A DNA stretch of 64,000 bases from Entamoeba invadens IP1 (lineage: Eukaryota > Evosea > Mastigamoebida > Endamoebidae). The stretch covers positions 398,042 through 462,041 of the forward strand of contig NW_004440383.1 in NCBI RefSeq assembly GCF_000330505.1. Direction: 5' to 3'. The notes below the pieces were generated by a model that was given only the letters and a program-made list of their open reading frames with translations, ran no database searches and had not been told where the DNA came from. Below, piece after piece: positions 63,734-64,000 of this stretch. The translations under genes and the position numbers were made by a program. Positions within the stretch are counted from its first letter, which is position 1; every line of letters begins with the position of its first letter.

Positions 63734-64000
63734 CCAATACCACAATTCTTTAAGAATTATGGGAAACAATTTGTTGGTCAACCACTCTGTCCAGCTTCAT
63801 TCCTTCTCCGATGTGATACACTCAAAGAATACACTGGAAATTATGAAAAAGAGGATACAGTTCATTTTGGATCGTTTTTCATTGCAAAGACAGGATCAAA
63901 TGACATGACACATGAAGTTCTTATCAACTGTGAAGTGAGAATGACAATCATCAGCTATACACTCGGTCCAGACTTCGAATGCACTGTAGATGAAGAAAAT
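63729..64000 (+). CDS. Partial unidentified protein, cut by the window end
   Basis: A frame with coding-like composition is open from just after a TAG acceptor-like site at 63726-63728 to the window edge (about 90 codons). Residues include FVGQPLCPASFLLRCDTL, then GSFFIAKTGSND and INCEVRMTIISYTLG. No ATG lies at a suitable place in frame, so either this is a later exon or the start lies in sequence I misjudge. A short alternative frame from the ATG at 63759 ends after 50 codons. No family is recognised. Confidence 0.45.

Noticed and set aside
1..64000. Possibility of a bacterial operon, prophage or CRISPR system
   Set aside because: Spliceosomal introns, eukaryotic families and Pol III tRNA genes are present throughout, and no direct-repeat/spacer array exists; the only tandem array has no spacers.

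Overview
The window is nuclear DNA of an amoebozoan of the genus Entamoeba. The signs are AT-rich intergenic DNA with short gene spacing, small introns that start GTTTGT and usually end TAG, a GAACT box 10-50 bases before many start codons, and typical Entamoeba families: a transmembrane kinase with a CxxC-rich ectodomain, a membrane-anchored papain-like protease without a prodomain, a PH-CRIB kinase, and an LRR protein with an F-box-like start. Codons use more C/G at third positions than E. histolytica, so E. invadens or a relative is the best guess. This is inference; no database was searched. No transposon coding region, CRISPR array or viral gene was seen.

Layout. 1-7.4 kb: minus-strand genes for a Cys-rich protein (cut by the window start), a membrane-anchored cysteine protease, a DENN-domain protein (C-terminus lost in a 100-N assembly gap at 3993-4092) and an LRR protein. 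7.9-13.1 kb: a two-pass membrane protein, a small hypothetical, a PP2A-type phosphatase, a sphingomyelinase-like phosphodiesterase and a very small membrane protein. 13.2-15.6 kb: a pseudokinase and a small hypothetical. 16.9-30 kb (minus): two charged proteins sharing a short motif, a 2127-residue HECT ubiquitin ligase, eRF1, and RNA polymerase III subunit RPC3 in three exons. 30.3-40.2 kb: a mannose-6-phosphate-receptor-like protein, a two-RRM protein, a myotubularin with a broken catalytic loop, an AP-4 epsilon-like adaptin, a tail-anchored protein and a very divergent Ras-like GTPase in three exons. 40.3-48.4 kb: a 12-bp minisatellite, then a 2615-residue transmembrane kinase. 48.5-62.2 kb (mostly minus): Vps26, a small membrane protein, a RasGAP, a PH-SH3 protein, a PAK-like kinase, a PMCA-type Ca2+ pump and a divergent actin. 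63.1-64 kb: tRNA-Thr, tRNA-Gln on the opposite strand, a long perfect palindrome and the start of a gene cut by the window end.

Fourteen introns were placed by joining reading frames; each join keeps frame and most restore a known family motif. Several genes concern endomembrane sorting (receptor-like protein, AP-4, Vps26, DENN, myotubularin) and Ras/Rho-type signalling (GTPase, RasGAP, PAK, TMK). They are separate transcription units with their own promoters, so nothing in the sequence shows they form a functional cluster.
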